Numbered from the stretch's first letter, positions 1 through 7,576 are shown. The stretch: 38,641 nt of DNA from Deltaproteobacteria bacterium RIFOXYD12_FULL_55_16 (GCA_001799255.1 MGTC01000045.1:1-38641); one strand, 5' to 3'. Notes: generated from the letters alone by a model not told the origin. Translations and numbers: made by a program.

Positions 1-590
1 ATCTTTGGGGGAATATGGATACGGATCTTTGGAATAAGGATAACGGTTCTAATCCAAGCAGCTGGACTGAGACGGATCTGACCATGTCGTACGCCTGGGC
101 CATGGGGCCGGTGAGTTTTTCGACCGGCTACATATATTATGCAGTAGATAACAGTGCGAACAACACCCAGGAGTTGTTTTTGAGCGCTACGCTGGACACT
201 CTGTTGAAGCCGACCTTGAAGATCTATCGCGATATCGACCATTTTGCGGGTTGGTATGTTACTTTGGGCGTAGCGCATTCGGTGCCGGTCACTGGGGAGC
301 TTAACCTTGATCTTGGCGCGCAGGTAGGCTATCTGGCTGCGGCTGAGGCGAGTTCCTATGCCGATCCTAATGATTCCAGCAAGGCATACGGTAATTTCCA
401 TGACGGCGTGCTGTCCGCCTCGATGAAAATTCCGGTGAGCAAGTATATTGCCGTTACCCCACAGCTGTACTATTCGTTCCCCTTGAGCAGCGATGCCAAA
501 GACCGTCTCAAGGCTGATAACCTTGGCTCAATCGTCAAGAACGATGCTGATTTTGTCTATGGTGGGGTTGCTTTGAGCATGGCGTTCTAA
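1..590 (+). CDS. C-terminal part of an outer-membrane beta-barrel protein (5' end outside window)
   Basis: The frame is open to the left edge, so the ATG at 15 is probably internal and the true start lies upstream. About 190 residues are visible. They are rich in alternating aromatic/small residues typical of membrane beta strands, for example around the YIYYAVDNSANN and QLYYSFPLSS stretches, and the protein ends in a terminal Phe (ALSMAF), the usual C-terminal signature of a protein assembled by the BAM complex. No substrate or specific family is recognised; a porin-like or MetA-pathway-type barrel is possible. It is followed by a strong terminator, so it is transcriptionally separate from modA. 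Confidence 0.6.
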   Translation, partial: LWGNMDTDLWNKDNGSNPSSWTETDLTMSYAWAMGPVSFSTGYIYYAVDNSANNTQELFLSATLDTLLKPTLKIYRDIDHFAGWYVTLGVAHSVPVTGELNLDLGAQVGYLAAAEASSYADPNDSSKAYGNFHDGVLSASMKIPVSKYIAVTPQLYYSFPLSSDAKDRLKADNLGSIVKNDADFVYGGVALSMAF

Positions 591-620
591 CAGGGGGTTC
601 CCCCATCTTTCCCCTGTCTG

Positions 621-667
621 GCCCGCCTGTCTCGCCCGCTCCCTGGCTGAGACAGGCGGGCTTTTTT
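621..667 (+). terminator. Rho-independent terminator after the barrel protein gene
   Basis: A perfect 13 bp inverted repeat (GCCCGCCTGTCTC at 621-633 pairing with 649-661) has a 15 nt loop and is followed by TTTTTT at 662-667. It lies 30 nt after the stop codon at 590 and isolates modA from read-through. Confidence 0.9.
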
Positions 668-728
668 ATGGAAAAAAGGCGGGGGGAACTGTTGCGCCTG
701 TTTCCTTCTTCGTCAGAGAGGCTGCCAA

Positions 729-1544
729 GTGTTTTTAAGAATCACGATATGTCTGTTCGCGGCAATGATCCCATTGGCCTGGGCGCCAGGCCAGGTCGGC
801 GCTGACCCCGGGCTTCTCGTCTCCGCCGCCGCCAGTCTGAGCGAGTCTTTCAAGGAGATCGGCAGGTCGTTTGCGGCGAAAAATCCAGGGGTCAAGGTTC
901 GCTTTAACTTTGCCGGCTCCGGCCCCCTTCTGCAGCAGATCGCCCAGGGGGCGCCGGTTGATCTTTTTGCCTCTGCCGACCAGGAGACCATGGACAAGGC
1001 GGAAAAGGGCGGTTTTCTGCTGCCGGGGAGCAGAGTGGATTTTACGCGAAATTCCCTGGTACTCATCACCCCTATGTACATGTCTGTGGTTAAGGGGCTT
1101 GGTGATCTGAAGTTGGGCCGGGTGCAAAAAATTGCTATCGGTAATCCTGCTTCGGTTCCCGCAGGGAGATATGCCAGGGCTGCCCTGGAGAGACAGGGGC
1201 TGTGGGAACCGCTGGCGTCCAAAGTTGTCAGGGGCATCTCGGTAAAACAGACGCTTGAGTATGTGCTGCGAGGTGAGGTGGAGGCTGGTTTTGTCTATGC
1301 AACGGATGCCGCAGGCACAAAAGACAAGGTGCGGGTTGTGGCTGAAATTCCCACTGCTGCCCCCATTGTTTATCCAGTGGCTGTTGTTGCGTCCAGCGCG
1401 AACAAGGAAAAGGCCCGGGCGTTTATCGGCTATCTGCGAAGCGCGGAGGCGCAGGCCATTTTGCTGAGGCATGGTTTTAAAGCTGAGTTGAGCAGCTTGT
1501 CTGCTCAAACGAAACTTATACCCTTTGGGTGTAAAGACCCATAA
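729..1544 (+). CDS. modA: Molybdate ABC transporter, periplasmic binding protein ModA
   Basis: Periplasmic substrate-binding protein that delivers molybdate to ModBC. It starts at GTG 729, preceded by GAGAGG seven bases upstream. Residues 1-25 form a signal peptide with a probable cut after VGA. The ModA hallmarks follow: AAASLSESF near residue 33, FNFAGSGPLLQQI with APVDLFASAD, IAIGNPASVPAGRYA, and GFVYATDA. The gene heads modABC-nifV. Oddity: the last 18 or so residues (from KAELSS) are encoded by a copy of the dispersed 54 bp repeat seen elsewhere in the window, so the normal C-terminus near RHGF has been extended. The stop at 1542-1544 lies 19 bases before the modB start. Tungstate is an alternative ligand that sequence alone cannot exclude. 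Confidence 0.93.
   Translation: MFLRITICLFAAMIPLAWAPGQVGADPGLLVSAAASLSESFKEIGRSFAAKNPGVKVRFNFAGSGPLLQQIAQGAPVDLFASADQETMDKAEKGGFLLPGSRVDFTRNSLVLITPMYMSVVKGLGDLKLGRVQKIAIGNPASVPAGRYARAALERQGLWEPLASKVVRGISVKQTLEYVLRGEVEAGFVYATDAAGTKDKVRVVAEIPTAAPIVYPVAVVASSANKEKARAFIGYLRSAEAQAILLRHGFKAELSSLSAQTKLIPFGCKDP
1479..1532 (+). repeat. Dispersed double-hairpin repeat, copy 1 (inside the 3' end of modA)
   Basis: It begins AAAGCTGAGTTGAGCAG and ends at CCCTTTGGGTG. It contains two small palindromes: TTGAGCAG/CTGCTCAA around a short loop, with one mismatched loop base relative to the other copies, and ACCC-TTT-GGGT. It is coding here, unlike every other copy, and supplies the C-terminal tail of ModA. Confidence 0.9.
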
Positions 1545-1563
1545 CCTTTCGCAGGAAGCGATC

Positions 1564-2232
1564 ATGCCCGACCTCACCCCCCTCTGGCTCACCCTGCGGA
1601 TCGCCTCCTGCGCGACCCTGCTGGCCTTTGCCTTTGCTGTGGGTTTCGCCTGGCTCACCGCCCGCTTCACCTTTTGGGGCAGGGATTTTCTTGACGCCAT
1701 TCTGACCCTGCCCCTGGTCATGCCGCCCACGGTTCTGGGTTATTATCTTATCGTGGTCTGGGGGAGAAACGGCTGGCTGGGCGGCTGGCTTCATGCCCAT
1801 CTCGGCTTGAGTTTGATGTTTACCTGGCAGGGAGCGGTGCTTGCCGCAACGGTGGTCTCTTTCCCTCTGCTTTTCAAGTCCGCCCGGGCCGCCTTTGAAG
1901 GGGTTTCCACCGAGTACGAGCAGGCGGCCCGCATCCTGGGCGACAACGAGCTGCGGGTATTTTTCAGGATCACCCTGCCTCTGGCGGCGAGAGGGCTGCT
2001 GGCCGGGACCATGCTTGCCTTTGCCCGGGCCATGGGGGATTTCGGCGCAACCCTGATGGTGGCGGGCAATATCGAGGGCAAGACCCAGACTGCGGCCATG
2101 GCGGTGTTTGACGCAGTTGCCGCCGGGGACTACACCCTGGCCAATACCCTGGTGGCTATCATGTCGGTGGTCTGCGTCACCATTCTCGTCATGACCAACA
2201 AGCTGGCAAGCAGAGGGAGGGCAGGGCGATGA
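1564..2232 (+). CDS. modB: Molybdate ABC transporter permease ModB
   Basis: Inner-membrane channel subunit of the molybdate importer, 222 residues. ATG 1564 is preferred over an in-frame ATG at 1525 because AGGAAGCG lies directly upstream and the N-terminus MPDLTPLWLTLRIA matches the family; the 1525 start would overlap modA. Five or so membrane segments are visible. The cytoplasmic EAA loop reads EYEQAARILGDNELRVFFRITLP followed by the AFARAMGDFGAT segment, the typical ModB coupling region. The stop overlaps the modC start by four bases (ATGA), implying translational coupling. Confidence 0.94.
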   Translation: MPDLTPLWLTLRIASCATLLAFAFAVGFAWLTARFTFWGRDFLDAILTLPLVMPPTVLGYYLIVVWGRNGWLGGWLHAHLGLSLMFTWQGAVLAATVVSFPLLFKSARAAFEGVSTEYEQAARILGDNELRVFFRITLPLAARGLLAGTMLAFARAMGDFGATLMVAGNIEGKTQTAAMAVFDAVAAGDYTLANTLVAIMSVVCVTILVMTNKLASRGRAGR

Positions 2233-2996
2233 GGCTTGAAGTGGATATTCGTAAAACCCTGCAATCCGGCGACCGGCGCTTTGAGCTGGAGGCTGTTTTC
2301 TCCTCGCAGGATGATCTCACCGTGATCTTTGGCGCCTCCGGCTCTGGCAAGAGCCTTACCATCCAGGCCATTGCCGGGCTGGTCACCCCAGAACAGGGCA
2401 GGATTACGGTGGGCGGCGAGACTCTTTTTGATGGCAGCCAGGGCCTCAATCTTCCGGCGCGCAAGCGGGGGGTGGGGTATCTCTTTCAGGACTATGCCCT
2501 GTTTCCCCATCTCACCGTGCGGGACAATATCGGTTATCCCCTGAAAAAGTCATGGCCTTTCCACCTGTTGCCCGATGATCGGCGGGAGGTGGCGGAGATC
2601 ATGGCCTCCTTTGAGATTACCCATCTTGCCGAAAGCTATCCGGTGGAGCTGTCCGGGGGCCAGAAGCAGAGGGTGGCCCTGGCCCGCGCCCTGATCACGA
2701 AGCCTTCCATCCTCCTGCTGGACGAGCCGTTCTCCGCGCTTGATTCCATGCTGCGCCATCGGATGCGGATGGAGCTGCTTGAGATCAGGCAACGGTTCGC
2801 GGTGCCCCTGGTGGTCATCACCCATGACCCGGCTGATGTGGAGGTCTTTGCTGATACCCTGGTTATTTTTGCCAATGGGCGAGTAAAGGAGGTCAGCGGT
2901 CGCAAGAATCTTGCCACGCCGGATGAGGACGACGGGTGGCGGGCAAAGGTTTGCTGGCGGGCGCAGTGGAAAAAGGAACGTTTGGCCGCCGCCTAG
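2229..2996 (+). CDS. modC: Molybdate ABC transporter ATP-binding protein ModC, short form
   Basis: Cytoplasmic ATPase driving molybdate import. Walker A is GASGSGKS (residues 35-42), a Q-loop FQDYALFPH follows, the signature is LSGGQKQR (141-148), Walker B is ILLLDEPF (161-168) and the switch His is in ITHDP. At 255 residues it contains only the nucleotide-binding domain. The C-terminal molybdate-binding MOP/TOBE domain of the roughly 350-residue E. coli ModC is absent, so any feedback inhibition by molybdate through that domain should be missing. It overlaps modB by four bases and is followed 34 nt later by nifV. Confidence 0.93.
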   Translation: MRLEVDIRKTLQSGDRRFELEAVFSSQDDLTVIFGASGSGKSLTIQAIAGLVTPEQGRITVGGETLFDGSQGLNLPARKRGVGYLFQDYALFPHLTVRDNIGYPLKKSWPFHLLPDDRREVAEIMASFEITHLAESYPVELSGGQKQRVALARALITKPSILLLDEPFSALDSMLRHRMRMELLEIRQRFAVPLVVITHDPADVEVFADTLVIFANGRVKEVSGRKNLATPDEDDGWRAKVCWRAQWKKERLAAA

Positions 2997-3030
2997 TTTG
3001 GCGACGGGATCAGTTAGGTGAGGTGACGTC

Positions 3031-4203
3031 ATGGAGCATGTGCGAGGTTTGGTGGACAGTACCCTGCGTGAGGGCAGTCAGGCGATGGGGGTTGCCTTCA
3101 GTCTGGAGCAGAAGGTGGAGATTGCTCGGCATCTCGTCAGGGTTGGGATCGAAGAGGTGGAGGTGGGTATCGCCTCGCCGCTGGATCGGGAGCTTCCCGT
3201 CTTGGTTGCCCGCTGTCGCAGGGAGGCAGGTCTGAGTCGTCTGGCCCTCTGGTGCCGCTGCCGGGAAGAGGATATTGCCTGCGCCCTGCGCCTGGCTCCG
3301 GAGGTGCTTTCTTTGTCCGTTCCGGTTTCTGATCGGCATATCGCCATCAAGTTGAATCTGGGGCGGGCAGCGGTGGTGGAGATGGTGGCCAGGGCGATTG
3401 CCCGGGTGCGGGCGGCGGTGCCCTATCTTTCTCTTGGTCTGGAGGATGCGACCAGGGCTGACCCGGAATTTTTGCGTGAGATCGTCACTGTTGCCGGGGC
3501 AAGCGGGGTGGATCGCATCCGGATCGCCGACACGGTGGGAGTGGCCACCCCCGGCGCCATGGTCGCTCTGGTCAGTGAGCTGCGCCGTAATTTTGCGGGG
3601 GAGATCGGGGTGCACATGCACAATGATTTCGGCATGGCCACAGCCAATGCCCTTGCCGCCCTGGAGGCTGGAGCTCATTGGGCCGATGTCACCGTGCTGG
3701 GCCTGGGCGAGCGGGCTGGAAACAGCCGGTTGGAAGAGGTGGCAGGTTATTTGGCCCTGCAAGGCGGCAGGTCTTATGAAACCACCCTGTTTAAAAGTCT
3801 GGCCCGGTTGGCCGCCGATTGCTCGGGGCGGAAGATAGAGGCTCATCAGCCGGTAATCGGTGCGGGGATCTTTGCCTGCGAAACCGGCCTGCACCTTGCC
3901 GGGCTCGTCAAAGATCCTCAGACCTATGAGCCCTATGAACCGATCCTGGTAGGGGCGCGGCGACAATTGTCTTATGGGGCCAAGGTCGGCAGGCAGGGCG
4001 TGGTCGAGCGTTTGCGGCAGTTGGGCCTGCACTGTCAAGAGGCGCAACTGGGCCGACTGGCCGAGGCCTTCCGGGGGCAGTGCCGGGACTTGGGCCGGCC
4101 GCTTTATGATCGGGAGGTGTTGCTACTGGTGGCCGAATGTGGAGGCCAGCCGGGGAGAGGTTACACGAACAGGCAATCCTCTCGCCAGGAGCAGTCCTCC
4201 TGA
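3031..4203 (+). CDS. nifV: Homocitrate synthase family protein, NifV-like
   Basis: A DRE-TIM metallolyase condensing acetyl-CoA with a 2-oxoacid; in NifV the product is homocitrate, the organic ligand of the nitrogenase FeMo cofactor. Family marks are DSTLREGSQAMGVAF (residues 9-23; the usual D-T-L-R-D is E here), the metal-binding HMHNDF (195-200), and GLGERAGNSRLEEV (224-237), which is strongly NifV/HCS-like. A ribosome site, GAGGTG, precedes ATG 3031. Placement 34 nt after modC supports a role with molybdenum nitrogenase. Alternatives in the same superfamily are Re-citrate synthase, isopropylmalate synthase or citramalate synthase. At 390 residues it lacks the LeuA allosteric domain. Its 3' end overlaps the opposing small gene by 43 bases. 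Confidence 0.75.
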   Translation: MEHVRGLVDSTLREGSQAMGVAFSLEQKVEIARHLVRVGIEEVEVGIASPLDRELPVLVARCRREAGLSRLALWCRCREEDIACALRLAPEVLSLSVPVSDRHIAIKLNLGRAAVVEMVARAIARVRAAVPYLSLGLEDATRADPEFLREIVTVAGASGVDRIRIADTVGVATPGAMVALVSELRRNFAGEIGVHMHNDFGMATANALAALEAGAHWADVTVLGLGERAGNSRLEEVAGYLALQGGRSYETTLFKSLARLAADCSGRKIEAHQPVIGAGIFACETGLHLAGLVKDPQTYEPYEPILVGARRQLSYGAKVGRQGVVERLRQLGLHCQEAQLGRLAEAFRGQCRDLGRPLYDREVLLLVAECGGQPGRGYTNRQSSRQEQSS

Positions 4204-4343
4204 CTGCAATGTTCCAGCGCCGAGCCGAAACAGGGGAAGTTGCCTTCTTTTTCCTGGATGGCGCGCACAAGCTCCTCTTTTTTCATCTTGCCTGCTTTGA
4301 GGCCAAGCTCTTTCGCCTTTGCCTTGATGTCGATCATTTTCAT
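4161..4343 (-). CDS. Small SAP-like/cysteine-motif protein (60 aa)
   Basis: Start chosen at ATG 4343 because GGAGG lies six bases upstream; an in-frame upstream ATG at 4397 has no such site. Residues 1-33 resemble a SAP or Rho-N helix-extension-helix (MIDIKAKAKELGLKAGKMKK EEL), a fold that often binds nucleic acid. The last 25 residues hold four cysteines (38, 46, 51, 57) with a Trp-Arg-Glu-Asp motif between the last two, a possible zinc or redox site. The gene converges on nifV and its last 43 bases overlap the nifV 3' end. Function unknown; DNA or RNA binding is an inference. Confidence 0.75.
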   Translation of the reverse strand: MKMIDIKAKAKELGLKAGKMKKEELVRAIQEKEGNFPCFGSALEHCSQEDCSWREDCLFV

Positions 4344-4477
4344 GGGAAACCTCCGTGGATGTTTGGTTGTCGCAGGGGATTTGTAGCCCTTTACCAAGGG
4401 TTGCCTGTCCTAGTAACAACCGTATCGACTCTTAGCTCATAGTATACAGAATTTACGGGGTGAAATAAAAAAAGTTG

Positions 4478-4518
4478 AAAGTCGAGGGTGTTTTCTCAAC
4501 CCTCAACTTTCCTTTTTT
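4478..4518. terminator. Bidirectional terminator-like hairpin between the SAP-like gene and the thioredoxin-like gene
   Basis: AAAGTCGAGGGT (4478-4489) pairs with ACCCTCAACTTT (4499-4510), one mismatch and a 9 nt loop. TTTTTT follows at 4513-4518 on the plus strand, and a T-rich run (complement of 4466-4473) follows on the minus strand. It can end the thioredoxin-like transcript. The stem is made of the same AAAGTTGA/GGGTTGA heptamer units found in tandem at 8061-8131. Confidence 0.7.
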
Positions 4519-4531
4519 CATTCTTCATTTT

Positions 4532-5029
4532 TCACTTTCCAATCTCTTCCCCCACCCACTCCTCGACCTCAGCAGGGGATGGCATGCGCCCGGCGCATTT
4601 CACCGTGCCGTTGATGATCAGGGCTGGGGTTTTTGTTACCCCGAAGCGCCAGATCTCATCAGGATCGTGTACCGATTCCATGTCTGCGGCCAGAGCGGAT
4701 TTCTGCAGGGCTGCAAAGAGCATGGTGCTGAGTTTGTTGCAGGTCACACAGCCGGAGCCCAACACCCGGATGGTGAGCCTCTCCGGCTCGGCCCCAGGTA
4801 TCCCCTGGCGTCGGCGGTATTCGCCGCGCAAGGCCTCGCGGTAGATCGGCTCCGCGTTTACGGGAACATAATTTCCCCTGGCAACGGCGGTAAAAAGAAA
4901 ATCTACCGCCGATTCTTCCGGCATCTTTTCGCTCAGGGCCTTGTTTATGGCCTGGTCAAGGCCAATCAGCCCGATATTGGCCGCGCCGATCCGGATGGTT
5001 CTGGGCGCTGGTCTGTCCTGGTTTTCCAT
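4532..5029 (-). CDS. Thioredoxin-like protein with an extra N-terminal domain
   Basis: 165 residues from ATG 5029, chosen because AGGATCTCC precedes it; a TTG at 5059 overlapping the upstream stop (TTGA) is the alternative. Residues 85-165 form a compact thioredoxin fold of the MTH895/redox-active-disulfide type, with GSGCVTCNKL (CxxC at 94/97) and the cis-Pro segment VTKTPALIINGTVKCAG. Residues 10-72 form a separate helical domain starting IRIGAANIGLIGLDQAI that I do not recognise by name. It lies directly downstream of the EndoQ homologue. A role as a dithiol/disulfide carrier is inferred; the partner could be the reductase-like protein at 6652. Confidence 0.75.
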   Translation of the reverse strand: MENQDRPAPRTIRIGAANIGLIGLDQAINKALSEKMPEESAVDFLFTAVARGNYVPVNAEPIYREALRGEYRRRQGIPGAEPERLTIRVLGSGCVTCNKLSTMLFAALQKSALAADMESVHDPDEIWRFGVTKTPALIINGTVKCAGRMPSPAEVEEWVGEEIGK

Positions 5030-5055
5030 GGAGATCCTGTCTGGGGCAAGTTGTT

Positions 5056-6369
5056 TCAAGAGTTAGCGGATTGCTGGGCTTTTTTCCCGGTAAACAGGCG
5101 GATCTGGTTTGCCAGCTCTCGCCGTTCATTTTCGGCAAAGACCTGGATCATCCCGAATTCACCATCGTAGCCAGGGATGCGGATGACCCTGCCCGTGCGG
5201 AGGCGGGTGATCGCCTCGCCCAGCACCGGCGACATCTGGTTGATTTCCTCCACCGGCGTGTTGAGCAGCAGATTGAACTCCGAACCGAAGCGGGCAATGA
5301 CTTTTGCGTACAGGGCCATCACCCCCTTGCTGGCAGGGCCGGCGCCGAGAATCTCGCTTAAGACCTCGGGCAGAGGGATAAGGCTGTGTACTGCGGGCGA
5401 GCCGGGCGGGTAGTACGGCTCAGTCCGTTCGGCCAGTTCCATGATCCGGTGCAGGACCCCCACGGTGAGGGGCTTGCCGCAGACCGGGCAGATGGCCCCG
5501 ATCTTTCTGGTTTCGGCGGGCTCAAGGCAGACCTGGCAGTTCCGGTGGCCATCGGCATGATATTTCCCTTCTTCCGGGTAGAATTCTATCGTGGCGGCAA
5601 AGGCGTCGGTCAGGGGATTTTTCAGGGCTTGCCGCAGAGCGAAGAAGCTGAAACCGGTGTTGAAGATATTGGCCTCCCGGCCCAGCTTGCCAGGAGAGTG
5701 GCAATCGGAATTGGAGATCAGGGCAAAGCGATCCAGGGCCGGGATGAGCCGATTCATGGCCGGGTCAGAGGAGAGGCCGGTTTCCAGGGCGAAGACGTGC
5801 GGGCTGAGATCGCCGTAACATTCCTCAATGGTGTTAAAGCCGGAGCGGGAGCCGAACAGGGAGAACCACGGCGTCCAGATGTGGGCCGGAACCAGAAACC
5901 CCTCCGGCGCTTTTTCCAGCAGGATTTCAAGCAGATCGCGGGAGTCAAGGCCCAGGATGGGGCGACCATCGGACTCGAGGTTGCCGAGGCCGGCCAGGAC
6001 GCGGTTTATCCGCTCCGCCGAGGCGAAATCGGGGACGTAGAGCAGATTGTGAACCTTGTGCACCGCACCGTGGCGTTTGTAGATACTGCTGATCTCGGCG
6101 CTGAGCAGGAAGCGGCTGGGAAGAGCTTCCGGCGTAACCTGCGGCAGGGCCGGGGGGATCGCCTCATTTTTGAGTCTGAAAAATCCTGGTTCGGCAGGGA
6201 CGAGCTGTTCCTTGAGCTGACTGAACCAGCCGGGATGGGTGAAGTCGCCGCTGCCGAGCAGGTGAATGCCCTTGACCCTGGCCCAGGCGGCAAGGCCCTG
6301 CAGGGTGCCGACCTTGCTGGTCGCCCGGGAGAAAGGGGAGTGGAGGTGGAGGTCTGCTATGTAGCGCAT
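5056..6369 (-). CDS. PHP-domain nuclease, endonuclease Q (EndoQ) homologue
   Basis: 437 residues. EndoQ cuts DNA 5' of deaminated bases (uracil, hypoxanthine, xanthine) and abasic sites and is best known from Thermococcales and some Bacillota. The PHP metal ligands are all present: ADLHLHS (H8, H10), GDFTHPGW (D42, H45), SAEIS (E92), H104/H107, PAHIWTPWFS (H163), and SNSDCHS (D222, H224). A zinc finger follows, C278-x2-C281 and C294-x2-C297, then a helical C-terminal domain. That order (PHP, Cys4, C-terminal domain) is the EndoQ architecture. No clear PCNA-binding box is seen, as expected outside archaea. It probably shares a transcript with the thioredoxin-like gene. Biochemical activity is inferred from homology. 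Confidence 0.85.
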   Translation of the reverse strand: MRYIADLHLHSPFSRATSKVGTLQGLAAWARVKGIHLLGSGDFTHPGWFSQLKEQLVPAEPGFFRLKNEAIPPALPQVTPEALPSRFLLSAEISSIYKRHGAVHKVHNLLYVPDFASAERINRVLAGLGNLESDGRPILGLDSRDLLEILLEKAPEGFLVPAHIWTPWFSLFGSRSGFNTIEECYGDLSPHVFALETGLSSDPAMNRLIPALDRFALISNSDCHSPGKLGREANIFNTGFSFFALRQALKNPLTDAFAATIEFYPEEGKYHADGHRNCQVCLEPAETRKIGAICPVCGKPLTVGVLHRIMELAERTEPYYPPGSPAVHSLIPLPEVLSEILGAGPASKGVMALYAKVIARFGSEFNLLLNTPVEEINQMSPVLGEAITRLRTGRVIRIPGYDGEFGMIQVFAENERRELANQIRLFTGKKAQQSANS

Positions 6370-6409
6370 TTTTCTGTTGTCGTGAAAAAAGGAGAAACCG
6401 AGGGGAACT

Positions 6410-6517
6410 AAAGCTGAGTTGAGCAGCTTGCCTGCTCAAACGAAACTTATACCCTCTGGGTGCAAAGCTGAGTTGAGCAGCTTGCCTGCTCAAACGAAAC
6501 TTATGCCCTTTGGGTAT
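6410..6517 (+). repeat. Dispersed double-hairpin repeat, copies 2 and 3 in direct tandem
   Basis: Two units with a period of exactly 54 bases (6410-6463 and 6464-6517). Each begins AAAGCTGAGTTGAGCAGC and contains the TTGAGCAG-CTTGC-CTGCTCAA stem (8 bp, 5 nt loop). The first ends ACCCTCTGGGT, the second GCCCTTTGGGTAT. They lie in the divergent gap between the EndoQ homologue and the reductase-like gene. Confidence 0.95.
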
Positions 6518-6601
6518 GAAGAATTTTACACAGATTTCGTTTTCCTGTCCATGTCGTATTCAGCTGCGGAAATGGATGGCCTTCCCTGGAAAAAATCGCT
6601 A

Positions 6602-6607
6602 TATAAT
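6602..6607 (+). promoter_or_regulatory. Candidate -10 element upstream of the thioredoxin-reductase-like gene
   Basis: A perfect TATAAT at 6602-6607 is followed by G, 44 bases before the ATG at 6652. No convincing TTGACA is seen at the usual distance, so this is a -10-only candidate. Confidence 0.4.
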
Positions 6608-6651
6608 GTGCACTGCCTTGGGAATGTTTTTAAAAAAAAGGGGGACAGGAA

Positions 6652-7575
6652 ATGGTTGAACAGATAACCGACGTGGTGATTATCGGCGCTGGCCCGGCAG
6701 GGTTGCAGGCCGCTGTGCATGCAGTCCGGAAAAAGGCCTCGGTGCTGGTTCTCGGGCGGGTGGAGAACAGCAGTATTTCTCAGGCCCATGTCGAGAATTA
6801 TCTCTGTGTCGACGGGGTGACAGCCGGGGCGGAGTTGCTACGGGTCGCTCTGGCCCAGGCCGCCCGTTTTGGCGCAAAGGTGTGGCCGGAGGATGTCCTG
6901 CATCTTGGTCAGGAAGGGGAGCTGTTCACGGTTAAGGTGGAAAGCGGGCGGCAGATTACGGCCAGAACCCTGATCCTCGCCACCGGCACCTCGCGTAAAA
7001 AACTCAAGGTGCCGGGCGAGAAGGAGCTGCTGGGCCGTGGGGTCAGCTACTGTGTGGATTGTGACGCCAATTTTTATCGTAATGCCAGGGTGGCGGTGGT
7101 GGGCAACGAATCCGCCGCAGTGGACGGTGCCCTGACCCTTACCAGGTATGCCGCCGAGGTTCATCTGCTTTGCAAGGATATGGCGGTCACCAGGGAGCTT
7201 GGTGAAAAGTTGGCCGCCAGCTCCGTGGTGGTGCATCAGGGCGTCTGGGTCAGGGAGATTGCTGGAGAAAAGGCGGTGAGCGGCCTGGTTCTGGACAACG
7301 GCGAGACCCTCGCGGTGGATGGGGTCTTTGTCGAACTCGGGGCCAAGGGGGCCATGGAGCTTGCCACCAGCATCGGCGTGATGCTTGATCTGGAAACCTT
7401 CTCCTTTATCGCGACTAACAAGCAGCAGGAAACCAACATTCCCGGTATTTACGCGGCGGGCGATATTGCCGGGCCGCCCTGGCAGATGGCCAAGGCGGTG
7501 GGGGAAGGCTGCGTGGCTGGCTGGGAGGCGGCCAACTATGCCAACCGCCTCAGGCGTAAAGCTGAAAGCGCCTGA
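6652..7575 (+). CDS. Thioredoxin-reductase-like FAD-dependent disulfide oxidoreductase
   Basis: 307 residues with the low-molecular-weight thioredoxin reductase fold. The FAD site is GAGPAGLQAA (12-21) with the C-terminal GIYAAGDIAGPPWQMAKAVGEG. The redox pair is CVDC (134-137). The second nucleotide fold is altered: GNESAA replaces the usual G-G-G-D-S-A, and the HRR-x3-R motif that grips the NADPH phosphate is absent (the strand reads VHLLCKDMAVTR). Electron supply may therefore come from NADH, ferredoxin or another flavin partner rather than NADPH; this is inference. GGACAGGA precedes the ATG. tadA starts two bases after the stop, so the two are co-transcribed. Confidence 0.85.
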   Translation: MVEQITDVVIIGAGPAGLQAAVHAVRKKASVLVLGRVENSSISQAHVENYLCVDGVTAGAELLRVALAQAARFGAKVWPEDVLHLGQEGELFTVKVESGRQITARTLILATGTSRKKLKVPGEKELLGRGVSYCVDCDANFYRNARVAVVGNESAAVDGALTLTRYAAEVHLLCKDMAVTRELGEKLAASSVVVHQGVWVREIAGEKAVSGLVLDNGETLAVDGVFVELGAKGAMELATSIGVMLDLETFSFIATNKQQETNIPGIYAAGDIAGPPWQMAKAVGEGCVAGWEAANYANRLRRKAESA

Positions 7576-7576
7576 G

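Noticed and set aside
590-728. Moco riboswitch before modA
   Set aside because: Only about 60 bases remain after the terminator, and no matching fold is visible.
735-1730. Minus-strand frame opposite modA/modB
   Set aside because: Antisense shadow spanning two well-supported genes.
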